Under the pieces are notes generated by a model. That model was not told the origin of the DNA, did not search any database, and worked only from the letters and a program-made list of their open reading frames with translations. Below, one piece after another: positions 9,857 to 18,675 of a stretch of 64,000 nt of DNA (the stretch's first letter is position 1; every line of letters begins with the position of its first letter). Origin of the DNA: Planctomycetaceae bacterium (lineage in GTDB: Bacteria; Planctomycetota; Planctomycetia; Planctomycetales; Planctomycetaceae); contig PBOJ01000134.1 of the NCBI GenBank assembly GCA_002724315.1, forward strand, positions 62,001-126,000. Reading direction: 5' to 3'. Position numbers and translations under genes: made by a program.

Positions 9857-10587
9857 CCAAGCCGGATTCCCCACCTCGAACCTGCTCGCAGGGTCACACC
9901 GTTCCCGAAGAACGCGACGATTGTCCCGTCTGCGGAGAGACCTTCGCCGGAACCGAATCCCAGCCGGGACGCAGCCTGTGGGACGTGATGGGACAGAACT
10001 CCACACCCACGCAACCCGACACCGCCGACCCCGGTGAAGCCGAAGACGACGGCACCCCTCCAGACTCGACCGACCGTGACGACACCGACGAGGCACCGCG
10101 GCCGAAAGGGCTGTGGAGCATGATGGAGCCGAATCGGGATGACGCGCCGTCCGAGACGATCGTCTCCACAGCACAACTGCCGGAAATCGAACCGGTCGAA
10201 CTGGCCGAAGCCGTCGACGACGATGACCGAACCGACTGGGAGGCGAGCGACGGCGAGAAGCCGGACGGTGAACAACAGCCGGAGTGGGACACGGACTCCG
10301 ACAACGGAGAGCCCGTCAGCCCGCGGTCCCGATCGTGCCGGACCAGCCTGGTCCTGGGCATCGCGGCATTGCTGCTGGCCGGGCTGGGCCTGGTGCCGCC
10401 GACATTCTGGACCAGTCTGCCGGCGCTGGTGGCCGGGCTGGTGGCCGTCTACACCGGGCTGGTGGGAGCCGGGGAAACCGGGACCACCTCGGGGGAACAC
10501 CTGCGGGGGCGGGGCGAGGCGATGGCGGGAATTGGCCTGGGCACCCTCGGCATGTTTCTGCCCCGGCTGTTGCAGATGTGGCTTTAG
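9853..10587 (+). CDS. Zinc-ribbon membrane protein of unknown function
   Basis: 244 residues in three parts. The N-terminal zinc-ribbon-like motif is CSQGH (near 11) with CPVCGE (near 25). A long acidic, low-complexity linker follows (about 35-155). The C-terminus has two or three membrane segments (about 165-205 and 220-243). The start is set by the ATGA overlap with the upstream DUF21 gene. Similar ribbon-linker-membrane proteins are common in Planctomycetota and have no assigned role. Position suggests a link with the two DUF21 proteins, but this is inference. Confidence 0.7.
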   Translation: MTKPDSPPRTCSQGHTVPEERDDCPVCGETFAGTESQPGRSLWDVMGQNSTPTQPDTADPGEAEDDGTPPDSTDRDDTDEAPRPKGLWSMMEPNRDDAPSETIVSTAQLPEIEPVELAEAVDDDDRTDWEASDGEKPDGEQQPEWDTDSDNGEPVSPRSRSCRTSLVLGIAALLLAGLGLVPPTFWTSLPALVAGLVAVYTGLVGAGETGTTSGEHLRGRGEAMAGIGLGTLGMFLPRLLQMWL

Positions 10588-10740
10588 GAAAACTCGGCAG
10601 GCCCCGGAACGGTCTTGACCTGCCGAAGCAAAATTCGCTACAAGCCCGCCTCACTCGACGCGGACGGCAGCCACCCTCGCCGCCGCAAACTCACTCGAAC
10701 CTCTCCCGTCACAATCTCCTCGCGTGCTAGGACTGTGCCC

Positions 10741-11703
10741 ATGTCTGTCAACACGATCCGTTTCGCTTCCGTGCTCGCATCGTTATTGGCCATCCTCGGC
10801 GGCGACGCCCAGGCACAGTTCCTGGCCGGAACCGGATCGTGCTACTGCATCCGGCCGGTGACACAAACCTACTACCAGGCGGTTCCGGTGACCGAGTATC
10901 GCCAGGTCACACGAACGGTTCGTCGACCGGTGATCGAGACCAAGTACGTCGACCAGCCGGTGACCGAGTACCGGCCAGTGACCGAGGTCAAGACGGTGCA
11001 GATGCCCACGGTCAACTACCAGACGGTGACCAGCTACCAGACCGTCCAGCAACCGGCCGGACAGTGGGTCACGAGGTTCCACCAGATTCCCCGAGTCACC
11101 CCCTGCCAGTACGACAACCGCCCCGACCTCTTCGGGCTGATCAACCGCACCGCGTTCGCCATCCGCCAGGCTTTCACGCCGACGGTGGTCGCCAGCCGCG
11201 AGTACGTCGGTGGGATGATCACCCAGCAGATCCCGATCACGAAAACCGTCGCCGTCCAGGGCACCAAGCAGGTCTCTTACAACGTCACCCGGATGGTCGC
11301 CCACACCTCCACCCGCAAGGTCGCCGTCAACTCGGTCCGCTACGTCAGCCAACAGGTGGCGATGCTGCAACCGGTGACGGTGATGAGAAGCATCCCCGTG
11401 GGCACTCGCACCGTCTACTCGTACTCTCCCTACAACACCGTCGGCACACAGACCGTTCTGCTGCCGACCCCGGCAGCTCCCAACACCAACCGCTCGGCCC
11501 AATCTCCCCGCCGTTTTAGCGCCGGCGAAGCCGATCCGGGTCGGTCGGCCACCGGTGCCGACAATGCCAAGGACAACCGCACGTCGCTGAAACGGCCCGC
11601 AGTCCGCGGTTACCTGCCGGCAGCAGCCGTCCTGACCGGTTGGCGAACTCGTACCACGGCCAGCCGAACCGGCACCGGTCCCCGGCTGATCGTCACCCGC
11701 TAA
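10741..11703 (+). CDS. Secreted VT-Y repeat protein of unknown function
   Basis: 320-residue exported protein. A Sec signal peptide (residues 1-25) has a probable AQA-Q cleavage site. The mature part is dominated by short, irregular repeats built on V-T-x-Y-R/Q-x-V (for example PVTEYRQV, PVTEYRPVTEV, VNYQTVTSYQTV), suggesting an extended beta or fibrous structure. A pair of cysteines (CYC) lies just after the signal. AGGA ten bases before the ATG supports this start over an upstream TTG in the same frame at 10615. A terminator follows. Proteins of this composition occur widely in Planctomycetota; the function is unknown, with a cell-surface role as a guess. Confidence 0.75.
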   Translation: MSVNTIRFASVLASLLAILGGDAQAQFLAGTGSCYCIRPVTQTYYQAVPVTEYRQVTRTVRRPVIETKYVDQPVTEYRPVTEVKTVQMPTVNYQTVTSYQTVQQPAGQWVTRFHQIPRVTPCQYDNRPDLFGLINRTAFAIRQAFTPTVVASREYVGGMITQQIPITKTVAVQGTKQVSYNVTRMVAHTSTRKVAVNSVRYVSQQVAMLQPVTVMRSIPVGTRTVYSYSPYNTVGTQTVLLPTPAAPNTNRSAQSPRRFSAGEADPGRSATGADNAKDNRTSLKRPAVRGYLPAAAVLTGWRTRTTASRTGTGPRLIVTR

Positions 11704-11820
11704 AGGCGCGGACCGGCACCCGCTGACGGGTGCCTTCCGCCATCCGGGAAACGCCGCCGGAGGTGACTCCACCAACCGGCCGGCGCAAGACCCTCGCGAG
11801 GGTTGCACTTCCCCCCCCGC

Positions 11821-11852
11821 GGCGCCGGCTTCATGCCGGTGCCCTTTTTTTT
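11821..11852 (+). terminator. Rho-independent terminator
   Basis: GGCGCCGGC (11821-11829) pairs with GCCGGTGCC (11835-11843, one G-T pair) across a TTCAT loop, followed by C and eight T residues. It lies between the secreted repeat protein and the convergent glnS gene and terminates the plus-strand transcript. Confidence 0.88.
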
Positions 11853-11898
11853 GGGTCGGGGACGAACGCAGGCCACCCCGAGAAATGGCGACAGTCGC

Positions 11899-13608
11899 TC
11901 ACTTCTGCTTCTGCAACTTGGCCCACTGGTCCCGCAGCGTGACCGTGCGATTGAAAACCAGTGTCTCCGGGTGACTGTCCTGGTCGACACAAAAGTAACC
12001 CAGCCGCTCGAACTGGAAACGCTGCCCATCAGTCGCTTCGCCAAGTGACCTCTCCAGACAACACTCTTCAAGCGTCTCCAGGGCGTTGGGATTGAGGTGC
12101 TGCACCCAATCGTCGTCCCGGGCGATCACCGACGGATCCGGTTCGCTGAACAGGTGATCGTACAATCTCACCTCGGCTCGCACCGCGTGCGCGGCCGAAA
12201 CCCAGTGGATCGTCGACTTCACCTTGCGGCCATCTGGAGCCGATCCGCCGCGGGTCTCGGGATCGTAACTGCACCGCAGTTCAATCACCTCGCCGGATTC
12301 GTCCTTGATCACGTCGTTGCAGGTCACGAAGAACGCGTAACGGAATCGAACCTCGCGACCCGGAGCCAACCGGAAAAACTTCTTCGGAGGATCCTCCATG
12401 AAGTCATCCCGCTCGATGTAGAGTTCTCGTGAAAATGGCACGTTCCGCGTCCCGGCCGATTCGTCCTCGGGATTGTTGATCGCTTCCAGTTCCTCAACCT
12501 GCCCCTCGGGGAAGTTCTCGATCACCACCTTCAACGGCCGCAACACCGCCATCCGCCTCTCGGAGGTCCGGTTCAGGTCCTCACGCAGGCAGTGCTCGAG
12601 CAGCGCGATCTCGGTCACGCCGTCAAACTTGGTCACACCGATCCGACTGCAGAATTCCCGGATCGCTTCGGGAGTGTACCCTCGCCGTCGCAGGCCACGG
12701 ATCGTCGGCATCCTGGGATCGTCCCAGCCGACGACCATTCCGTCGTTGACCATCTGCAACAGCCGCCGCTTGCTCATCACCGTATGAGTCAAGTTCAACC
12801 TCGCAAACTCGGTCTGCTCGGGGGCATAGATTCCCAGTTGCTCGATGTACCAGTCGTACAACCGCCGGTTGTTCTCGAATTCGAGCGTACAGATCGAATG
12901 CGTCACGCCCTCGATCGAATCGGACTGGCCATGGGTGAAGTCGTACATCGGGTACAGGCACCAGTCATCGCCCTGGCGGTAGTGGTGAGCATGGCGGATC
13001 CGGTACATGATCGGATCCCGCATGATCAGGTGAGGCGAGGCCATGTCGATCCTGGCTCGCAACACGTGTTCGCCGTCGCCGAACTCGCCTGCCCGCATCT
13101 TCTGGAACAGGTCGAGATTCTCCTCGACCGACCGGTCTCGAAACGGGCTCTCAACTCCCACCTCCGCCGACGTCCCGCGGTTCCGACGGATCTCCTCGAT
13201 CGACTGGCTGTCGACGTAAGCCTTGCCCGAGTTGATCAGTTGCACCGCCCACTCGTAGAGCTGTTCGAAGTAGTCGGATGCGTAGCGAACATCGCCGTGC
13301 CATCGGAATCCCAGCCAGGTGATGTCCTGCTGAATCGCCTCAACGAAATCGACGTCCTCCTTGGTGGGATCGGTGTCGTCCATCCTCAGATGGCAAACGC
13401 CACCGTATTCCTCGGCAATCCCGAAGTTCAGACAGATGGACTTGGCGTGCCCGATGTGCAGAAACCCGTTGGGCTCCGGCGGAAACCGTGTCACAACCCG
13501 TTGATCGAACTTGCCCGTTTCGTTGTCGGCCTCGACCTTTTGACGAACGAAATCCACCGAACCGCTTTCGCCCTGGTCGTCGGTCGGGTTCCCCACCTGG
13601 TCATTCAT
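11899..13608 (-). CDS. glnS: Glutaminyl-tRNA synthetase
   Basis: 569-residue class I aminoacyl-tRNA synthetase that charges tRNA-Gln directly with glutamine. The class I signatures are present: [15 protein letters not shown] (HIGH at 51-54) and VMSKRRLL (KMSKS-type, near 275). The C-terminal part is the beta-barrel anticodon-binding region, ending with the [10 protein letters not shown] and FNRTVTLRD motifs typical of GlnRS. The start overlaps the stop of gltX by 4 nt (ATGA), so the two synthetases are translationally coupled. A tRNA-Gln(UUG) gene lies about 8 kb away. Presence of GlnRS implies that glutamine charging does not depend only on the GatCAB transamidation route. Confidence 0.97.
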   Translation of the reverse strand: MNDQVGNPTDDQGESGSVDFVRQKVEADNETGKFDQRVVTRFPPEPNGFLHIGHAKSICLNFGIAEEYGGVCHLRMDDTDPTKEDVDFVEAIQQDITWLGFRWHGDVRYASDYFEQLYEWAVQLINSGKAYVDSQSIEEIRRNRGTSAEVGVESPFRDRSVEENLDLFQKMRAGEFGDGEHVLRARIDMASPHLIMRDPIMYRIRHAHHYRQGDDWCLYPMYDFTHGQSDSIEGVTHSICTLEFENNRRLYDWYIEQLGIYAPEQTEFARLNLTHTVMSKRRLLQMVNDGMVVGWDDPRMPTIRGLRRRGYTPEAIREFCSRIGVTKFDGVTEIALLEHCLREDLNRTSERRMAVLRPLKVVIENFPEGQVEELEAINNPEDESAGTRNVPFSRELYIERDDFMEDPPKKFFRLAPGREVRFRYAFFVTCNDVIKDESGEVIELRCSYDPETRGGSAPDGRKVKSTIHWVSAAHAVRAEVRLYDHLFSEPDPSVIARDDDWVQHLNPNALETLEECCLERSLGEATDGQRFQFERLGYFCVDQDSHPETLVFNRTVTLRDQWAKLQKQK

Positions 13609-15197
13609 TGTCCCGCTCCCTGGTCATCTTCGGGTGTCCCACACAACTCCAGTGCCCGTTCGATTCTCCGCAGCACCCGCTCGCGGCCGAGCAACTCGAG
13701 GCCTTCAAACATCCCGATCCCGGCCGATTTTCCGGTGACGGCCACCCGGACCGGATGAATGATCTGTCCCAGCTTCAGTTCCTGGCGTTCCGCCCACGAC
13801 TTCATCAACTCCTCCAGCCCCGCCGCATCGAACGATTCGACCGAGGCCAGCTCGTCACCGAACGCCTCCAACCAGCCCGCCACGCCATCCTTCTTCAGAC
13901 GCTTCTTGACCGCCTTGGTGTCGTAGGCCAGTTGCGAGTCGTCGACGAAGAACTCGTCGTAGTCCAGTACATCGCTGTAGACCTTCAGCCGCTCGCCCAT
14001 CGCTTCGAGCAAAGCCGCAACAAATCCGCGAGTCTCCGCCGCGGTGATGTCGTCGATCAGTCCGGCCCGAGCGAGAAATCCCAGGCACCGTTCGAGCCGC
14101 TCGTCTGGACACGACTCGTTCATCCAGTGTCCCTGCAGGCTGACCAGCTTGTCAGGATCGAGTCCGGCCGGGCTCTTGACGACGCGGTCCAAAGTGAACG
14201 CCCCCACGATCGTCTCGCGTGACATCACTTCGGTCTTGTCGTCCAGCGACCAGCCCAACCGCGAGAGTGCGTTGAAGACCGCCTCGGGGCGATACCCCAT
14301 CACCTCGTAGTACTCGACCATCACCGGATCCGGACGGTCCTCACCTCCACGACCAATCCGAGGCAACACACGATCGGCAGCCTCGAACAACCGACGGAAC
14401 TGAGGGTTGTTGCGGTACTTGTCGAGCTTTCGCTTGCTGAGCTTTTCCTGGGTCCCCGGTGCGGCGACATACGGCACGTGAGCGAAGATCGGCAACTCGT
14501 GACCCAGCGCCTGGTGGAGCAGCACCTGCACGGGCGTATTGGAGAGATGTTCTTCGGCGCGGATCACGTGGGAGATCCGCATCGCGGCGTCATCAACGAC
14601 GGTGGCAAAGTTGTACAGCGGGCTGCCATCGCCTCGCTGAATCACCGGATCGGGAATCAGGCCCGCATCCCATTCGACCCGTCCCCGCACCGCGTCCTCG
14701 ATGACCACCGACTGATCGCGGGGCACCTGGAAGCGGACCACAAATGGTCGGCCCTCGGCCACGTAGGCTTCGACGGTCTCGGGATCGAGCTCCAGTGAAC
14801 GGCGAGTCCCCAGAAACGGGACCTCCCGGGCCTCGGCCTCGGCCCTGGCTGCCTGGATTTCCTCGGGAGTGTCGAAACAACGGTACACCCGACCCTCGGA
14901 AAGCAACCGCTCGGCCGCCGCCCGGTACAAGTCGTCCCGCTGGCTCTGGAAATATGGTCCCAGTTCCCCCCCCACCTCGGGACCCTCGTCCCAGTCCAAC
15001 TCGAGCCAACGGAAAGCGTCCAGGATCGGGGCCAGGGCCTCTTCCACGTTTCGTTGTCGATCGGTGTCGTCGATCCGCAAAACGAACGTGCCACCGTGGT
15101 GACGAGCGAACAGCCAGTTGAACAGGGCTGTCCGCATCCCGCCAATGTGCATGTAGCCGGTCGGACTGGGGGCAAAACGGGTGCGAATCGACGTCAT
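13605..15197 (-). CDS. gltX: Glutamyl-tRNA synthetase
   Basis: 530-residue class I synthetase charging tRNA-Glu. It starts [20 protein letters not shown] with HIGG at 17-20 and has KLSKR as the KMSKS loop near residue 252. The length exceeds the usual 470-490. The surplus lies directly after KLSKR, where about 30 extra residues precede the usual [20 protein letters not shown] segment. The C-terminal helical anticodon-binding domain is present. The downstream glnS start overlaps this stop by 4 nt. The Glu- rather than Gln-specific call follows from the SPTG/HIGG signature and the all-helical C-terminus. Confidence 0.96.
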   Translation of the reverse strand: MTSIRTRFAPSPTGYMHIGGMRTALFNWLFARHHGGTFVLRIDDTDRQRNVEEALAPILDAFRWLELDWDEGPEVGGELGPYFQSQRDDLYRAAAERLLSEGRVYRCFDTPEEIQAARAEAEAREVPFLGTRRSLELDPETVEAYVAEGRPFVVRFQVPRDQSVVIEDAVRGRVEWDAGLIPDPVIQRGDGSPLYNFATVVDDAAMRISHVIRAEEHLSNTPVQVLLHQALGHELPIFAHVPYVAAPGTQEKLSKRKLDKYRNNPQFRRLFEAADRVLPRIGRGGEDRPDPVMVEYYEVMGYRPEAVFNALSRLGWSLDDKTEVMSRETIVGAFTLDRVVKSPAGLDPDKLVSLQGHWMNESCPDERLERCLGFLARAGLIDDITAAETRGFVAALLEAMGERLKVYSDVLDYDEFFVDDSQLAYDTKAVKKRLKKDGVAGWLEAFGDELASVESFDAAGLEELMKSWAERQELKLGQIIHPVRVAVTGKSAGIGMFEGLELLGRERVLRRIERALELCGTPEDDQGAGQ

Positions 15198-15253
15198 CGT
15201 GAGGTCCGTATGCGGCTGGAGCGGTCGATCTTAGGGGAGGATTTCGGCGACGG

Positions 15254-15622
15254 TCAATCCGGCAGTCGACGAAAGACCCAATGCGATTCCCCCGGAACCA
15301 GTTCGATCCGAGCATTCCAACGGGTCCCGTCGCAGGAGATCACTCCACCGTGTCGAACCACCTCGGCTCCGACATCGGACTGGTACTCCCCCCTGTCCCA
15401 CCGCGTGACCGTCCCGCGATCACCACCGACCGGTCCCTCGTAGTCCAGGTAGACACGTCGGTGGGCGGGAAGCGACTCGGCTCGCCACTGTGCCCCCTGT
15501 CCGGGATCGTCCAGGATCCGCCAGGTCGCCAGCGGGCTCTCGTCGTCCAGCTCCAGCAGCAGGTCCCAGTGCAGGACCGGGTGGTCGTGAGTCAGGATCA
15601 CGAAACGGGACACGGGCACCAC
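15254..15622 (-). CDS. Stand-alone LigD 3'-phosphoesterase-like domain protein
   Basis: About 120-residue protein matching the phosphoesterase (PE) domain found at the N-terminus of DNA ligase D. That domain trims 3'-phosphate or ribonucleotide ends in bacterial end joining. The core RFVILTHDHPVLHWDLLLEL keeps the H-x5-H-x-D metal ligands, but the Arg two residues after the Asp in LigD is Leu here. The later YEGPVGGDRGTV and WDRGEY motifs match the family. No polymerase or ligase domain is attached. The frame is open to a GTG at 15661, but one of the GTG codons at 15622, 15619 or 15613 fits the domain boundary better. It is divergent from glnA. Confidence 0.72.
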   Translation of the reverse strand: MVPVSRFVILTHDHPVLHWDLLLELDDESPLATWRILDDPGQGAQWRAESLPAHRRVYLDYEGPVGGDRGTVTRWDRGEYQSDVGAEVVRHGGVISCDGTRWNARIELVPGESHWVFRRLPD

Positions 15623-15740
15623 GGAGAGGGAAGAGCGGCCGATGGAACACCATTTGCACACCTCATACCATAGACGATCCCGGCATGCGAACCGTCAAGA
15701 CCTCCGTGGATCACCTTCTCCGATTTTGGACACCCGTCTC

Positions 15741-17150
15741 ATGACCCCTCGCGAAGTCCTCGCCCTGTGCCGAGAACGAGAAATCCGGGCCGTCGACCTG
15801 CGGTTCATGGACTTTCCCGGGACTCAGAAGCACTTCACGATCCCCGTCGAGACGCTGACCGAAGCGTCTTTCGAGGACGGGCTGGGAATCAGCGGCTCAA
15901 GCCTGCAGGGATGGCAGGCGATCAACGAAAGCGACATTCTGGTCGTTCCCCAACCCGAAACCGCATTCGTCGACCCTTACAGGGCCGGCACACTGGCGAT
16001 TCTGGCCAATATCCAGGACCCGATCACCCGCGAGGACTATGCCAAGGATCCGCGCAATGTTGCCCGAAAAGCGGCACATTACCTCCAATCGCTGGGCCTG
16101 GCTGACGAAGCGCGAGTGGGACCACGGATCGAGTTTTTTGTCTTCGACGGGATCGGTTTCGGCCAGAACGAACAGGAAGCGTTCTACCGGATCGAGAGTC
16201 GTGAGGGCCAGTGGCGTGGGCGCGACAGTCTGACCGAAAGCGGCACAACCGGGATCCGGAACCGCCAGGGTTACCTGGCCGTCCCGCCAACCGATACGCT
16301 GCAGGAACTCCGCAACGAAATCCTGCAATCGCTGACCGAGTGCGGCGTGGCCGTCCGTGGCCACCACCACGGGGTGGCCGCGGCAGGCCAGTGCAAGTTC
16401 GATCTCGCCCCCGAATCGCTGGTCACCGCAGCCGATCACCTGGTCCGAACCCGCTATCTGGTCCGGAACGCTGCCGCCGTGGCAGGCCAGACGGCCACCT
16501 TCATGCCCAAGCCGCTGTGGAACGACAACGGTTCCGGACTCCACCTCAACCTCTCGCTCTGGAAGGACGGCGAACCCCTGTTCGCCGGTTCCGGCTACGG
16601 TGGCCTCTCGCAAACGGCGATGCATGCGATGGGTGGCATCCTGTCGCACGCCCCGGCACTGTCGGCTTTCTGCTGCCCAACCACCAATAGCTACAAACGA
16701 CTGGTTGCCGGTTTCGACGCCCCCGTCAATCTCACCTACAGCTACCGCAACCGCTCGGCAGCAATCCGCATTCCGGTTCACGCCGTGCGGCCCGAGGACA
16801 AGCGGTTCGAGTTCCGCTGCCCCGACTCGTCGGCCAACGCCTACCTGGCTCCCGCCGCCCTGCTGATGGCCGCCCTGGACGGCATCCAGAACCAGATCGA
16901 CCCCGGTCCCCCGCTCGACAAGGATCTCTACGACCTTCAACCCGAGGAACTGGGCGAGGTGCCCCGGTTGCCGGGATCACTGACCGAGGCACTGGCGGCG
17001 TTGAGAGACGACCACGAGTTCCTGCTGCGGGGCGACGTCTTCACCGAAGACGTGATCGACACCTGGATGTGGTACAAGACCGAACACGAAGTCGACGCGA
17101 TCCGGCAGCGGCCGCACCCGTTCGAATTCTCACTCTACTACGACGTCTAG
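15741..17150 (+). CDS. glnA: Glutamine synthetase type I
   Basis: 469-residue glutamine synthetase, which makes glutamine from glutamate, ammonia and ATP. It has an N-terminal beta-grasp (FMDFPGTQKHFTIPV), a glutamate/ammonia site region NGSGLHLNLSLWKDG, and the ATP/glutamate motif YRNRSAAIRIPV followed by RCPDSSANAYLAPAALLMA. The length is that of the type I family. It starts at the ATG at 15741; the frame extends upstream to 15642, but that extension is unlike the family. The gene is isolated on the plus strand between minus-strand genes. No PII gene is beside it. Confidence 0.95.
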   Translation: MTPREVLALCREREIRAVDLRFMDFPGTQKHFTIPVETLTEASFEDGLGISGSSLQGWQAINESDILVVPQPETAFVDPYRAGTLAILANIQDPITREDYAKDPRNVARKAAHYLQSLGLADEARVGPRIEFFVFDGIGFGQNEQEAFYRIESREGQWRGRDSLTESGTTGIRNRQGYLAVPPTDTLQELRNEILQSLTECGVAVRGHHHGVAAAGQCKFDLAPESLVTAADHLVRTRYLVRNAAAVAGQTATFMPKPLWNDNGSGLHLNLSLWKDGEPLFAGSGYGGLSQTAMHAMGGILSHAPALSAFCCPTTNSYKRLVAGFDAPVNLTYSYRNRSAAIRIPVHAVRPEDKRFEFRCPDSSANAYLAPAALLMAALDGIQNQIDPGPPLDKDLYDLQPEELGEVPRLPGSLTEALAALRDDHEFLLRGDVFTEDVIDTWMWYKTEHEVDAIRQRPHPFEFSLYYDV

Positions 17151-17170
17151 CAGCCGCACGCGGACCAGCA

Positions 17171-17845
17171 CTACTTGGTCGCCTTCTTCTTGGCCTTGGG
17201 CTTCACGACCCGCGCGGTCTTGATGTAGTCCATCCGGGGAAACTCGGCCTTGAGGTACGCGTTCCCTTCGCTCTGGATCACGCCCTGGTTGGCCTTGCCA
17301 CCGTACTCGGCGTTGATCTTCGCGATCGCCGTCATCCCCTCAACCACTTTCCCAAACGGGGTGAATCCCATCTGGTCAAGAAACTTGTTGTCCTTGATGT
17401 TGATGAACAACTGGGTGGTCCGGGTATTGGCTCCGGCCGTGGCAAAAGTCACCATCCCTTTCAGGTTGCTCTTGCCCGCAGCAGGGTCGTCCTTGAGATT
17501 CGCCAATCGCCACTTCCGCTGCACTTTCGGATCCCCGTTGATGCCGAACTGGACCACGAAATTGGGAACGACGCGGAAAAACCGGCACTCGTCGTAGAAA
17601 CCTCCGGTGACCGCCTCGTGGAATCGATCGGCCCCGCGGGGGGCCCACTTGCGGGTCACCTCGACAACGAAATCGCCGCACGAGGTCACGAACTTCACCC
17701 GGTAACTCTCGGGGCCTTTCGGCGGTGTCGGCTTCGGCGCCGCCACTGCCTTGGCCCCTTTGGCAACCGGCTTCTTTTCGTCGGCCGCCCCGACCAATAC
17801 CGCAACCAGGACGGCTGCCGACAGAATACTCGTGAACCTCGTCAT
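17171..17845 (-). CDS. Exported cyclophilin-type peptidyl-prolyl isomerase
   Basis: 224-residue cyclophilin with an N-terminal Sec signal (MTRFTSILSAAVLVAVLVGA), a Lys/Pro/Ala-rich spacer (about 24-45) and one cyclophilin domain (about 48-210). Conserved pieces are GFYDECRFFRVVPNFVVQFG, MVTFATAGANTRTTQLFIN and FTPFGKVVEGM. It is predicted to fold proteins outside the cytoplasmic membrane. The C-terminus ends in a basic Lys-rich tail. A strong GGAGGA eight bases before the ATG supports the start. It lies 22 nt downstream of a second cyclophilin of the same architecture, so this is a tandem duplicate and probably an operon. Confidence 0.93.
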   Translation of the reverse strand: MTRFTSILSAAVLVAVLVGAADEKKPVAKGAKAVAAPKPTPPKGPESYRVKFVTSCGDFVVEVTRKWAPRGADRFHEAVTGGFYDECRFFRVVPNFVVQFGINGDPKVQRKWRLANLKDDPAAGKSNLKGMVTFATAGANTRTTQLFINIKDNKFLDQMGFTPFGKVVEGMTAIAKINAEYGGKANQGVIQSEGNAYLKAEFPRMDYIKTARVVKPKAKKKATK

Positions 17846-17867
17846 GCCAATATCCTCCGGTTGGTTG

Positions 17868-18611
17868 TCAGTTCTGTGTCTTGTCGGTCTTGTCGGTCTT
17901 GTCGGTCTTGTCGGCCTTGTCGGCCTTGTCGGCCTTGTCAGTGCCTTCGACCTTGGCCGTCTTGATGTAATCCATGTTCGGGAATTCTCGCTCCAGGTAC
18001 ACGTTGCCCTGCTGCTCGATCAACGGCTGCTGGGGCCGCTCGCCGTACTCGGAGGTAATCTTGTCGACAGCTTCCATCCCGGACACGATCCGGCCGAAGG
18101 GCGAAAAGCCCTGGCCATCAAGCGAACCCGAGTTGTCCTTGAGGTTGATGAACAACTGGGAGGTTCGGGTGTTGGGCCCCGAAGTGGCAAACGTCAGGGT
18201 GCCCCGCTTGTTGCTCTGCGTGACCGGATCATCGGAGATCTTCTTGTCCCACTTCGAATGGACCGCCGGGTCACCGTTGATCCCGAACTGGACGACGAAG
18301 TTGGGCACCACGCGGAAGAACCGGCAGCCGTCAAAGAAGCCGTCCTCGACCAACTCGCGGAACCGCGCCGCTCCCAGGGGAGCCCACTCGGGAATCACCT
18401 CGATCACCACTTTCCCCTGTGACGTCTCCATCACCACCTGGTAACTCTCCGAGTCCTGTGTCCCCGGTGCGGCCTGTGTCCCTTTCGCGGCCTGTTTCGC
18501 GGCCTGGTCCGACCGCGAGGGTCTCACCTTCGGGGCTTCCAGGGTATTGCCGGCACATCCAGCCAGCACCAGGCCGGCCAACACCGTCGTCCACGTCGCT
18601 CGGCTCATCAT
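17868..18611 (-). CDS. Cyclophilin-type peptidyl-prolyl isomerase, lipoprotein
   Basis: 247-residue paralogue of the downstream cyclophilin, made as a lipoprotein: the signal MMSRATWTTVLAGLVLAGC ends in an LAGC lipobox. A short linker leads to the isomerase domain (GFFDGCRFFRVVPNFVVQFG, LTFATSGPNTRTSQLFINL, FSPFGRIVSGME). The C-terminus ends in KADKADKADKTDKTDKTDK, encoded by an uninterrupted 9-bp tandem repeat. GGGGAGAG upstream favours the ATG at 18611 over the one at 18638. Membrane-anchored folding factor outside the cytoplasm. Confidence 0.92.
   Translation of the reverse strand: MMSRATWTTVLAGLVLAGCAGNTLEAPKVRPSRSDQAAKQAAKGTQAAPGTQDSESYQVVMETSQGKVVIEVIPEWAPLGAARFRELVEDGFFDGCRFFRVVPNFVVQFGINGDPAVHSKWDKKISDDPVTQSNKRGTLTFATSGPNTRTSQLFINLKDNSGSLDGQGFSPFGRIVSGMEAVDKITSEYGERPQQPLIEQQGNVYLEREFPNMDYIKTAKVEGTDKADKADKADKTDKTDKTDKTQN
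17881..17937. repeat. 9-bp tandem repeat inside the cyclophilin lipoprotein gene
   Basis: Three copies of TTGTCGGTC followed by three of TTGTCGGCC and a decayed seventh unit. On the coding (minus) strand this encodes (Lys-Ala-Asp)3 then (Lys-Thr-Asp)3. Unit length is a multiple of three, so copy-number change would lengthen or shorten the tail without a frameshift. Confidence 0.9.
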
Positions 18612-18675
18612 CACTCTCTCCCCTGCCTGTTTCATCATGTAAGACGTTACTTTTTAAACCAGCCCGGCCAGCCAT

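Noticed and set aside
17881-17937. Short tandem repeat considered as a CRISPR array
   Set aside because: Units are 9 bp without spacers and encode an in-frame KAD/KTD tail.
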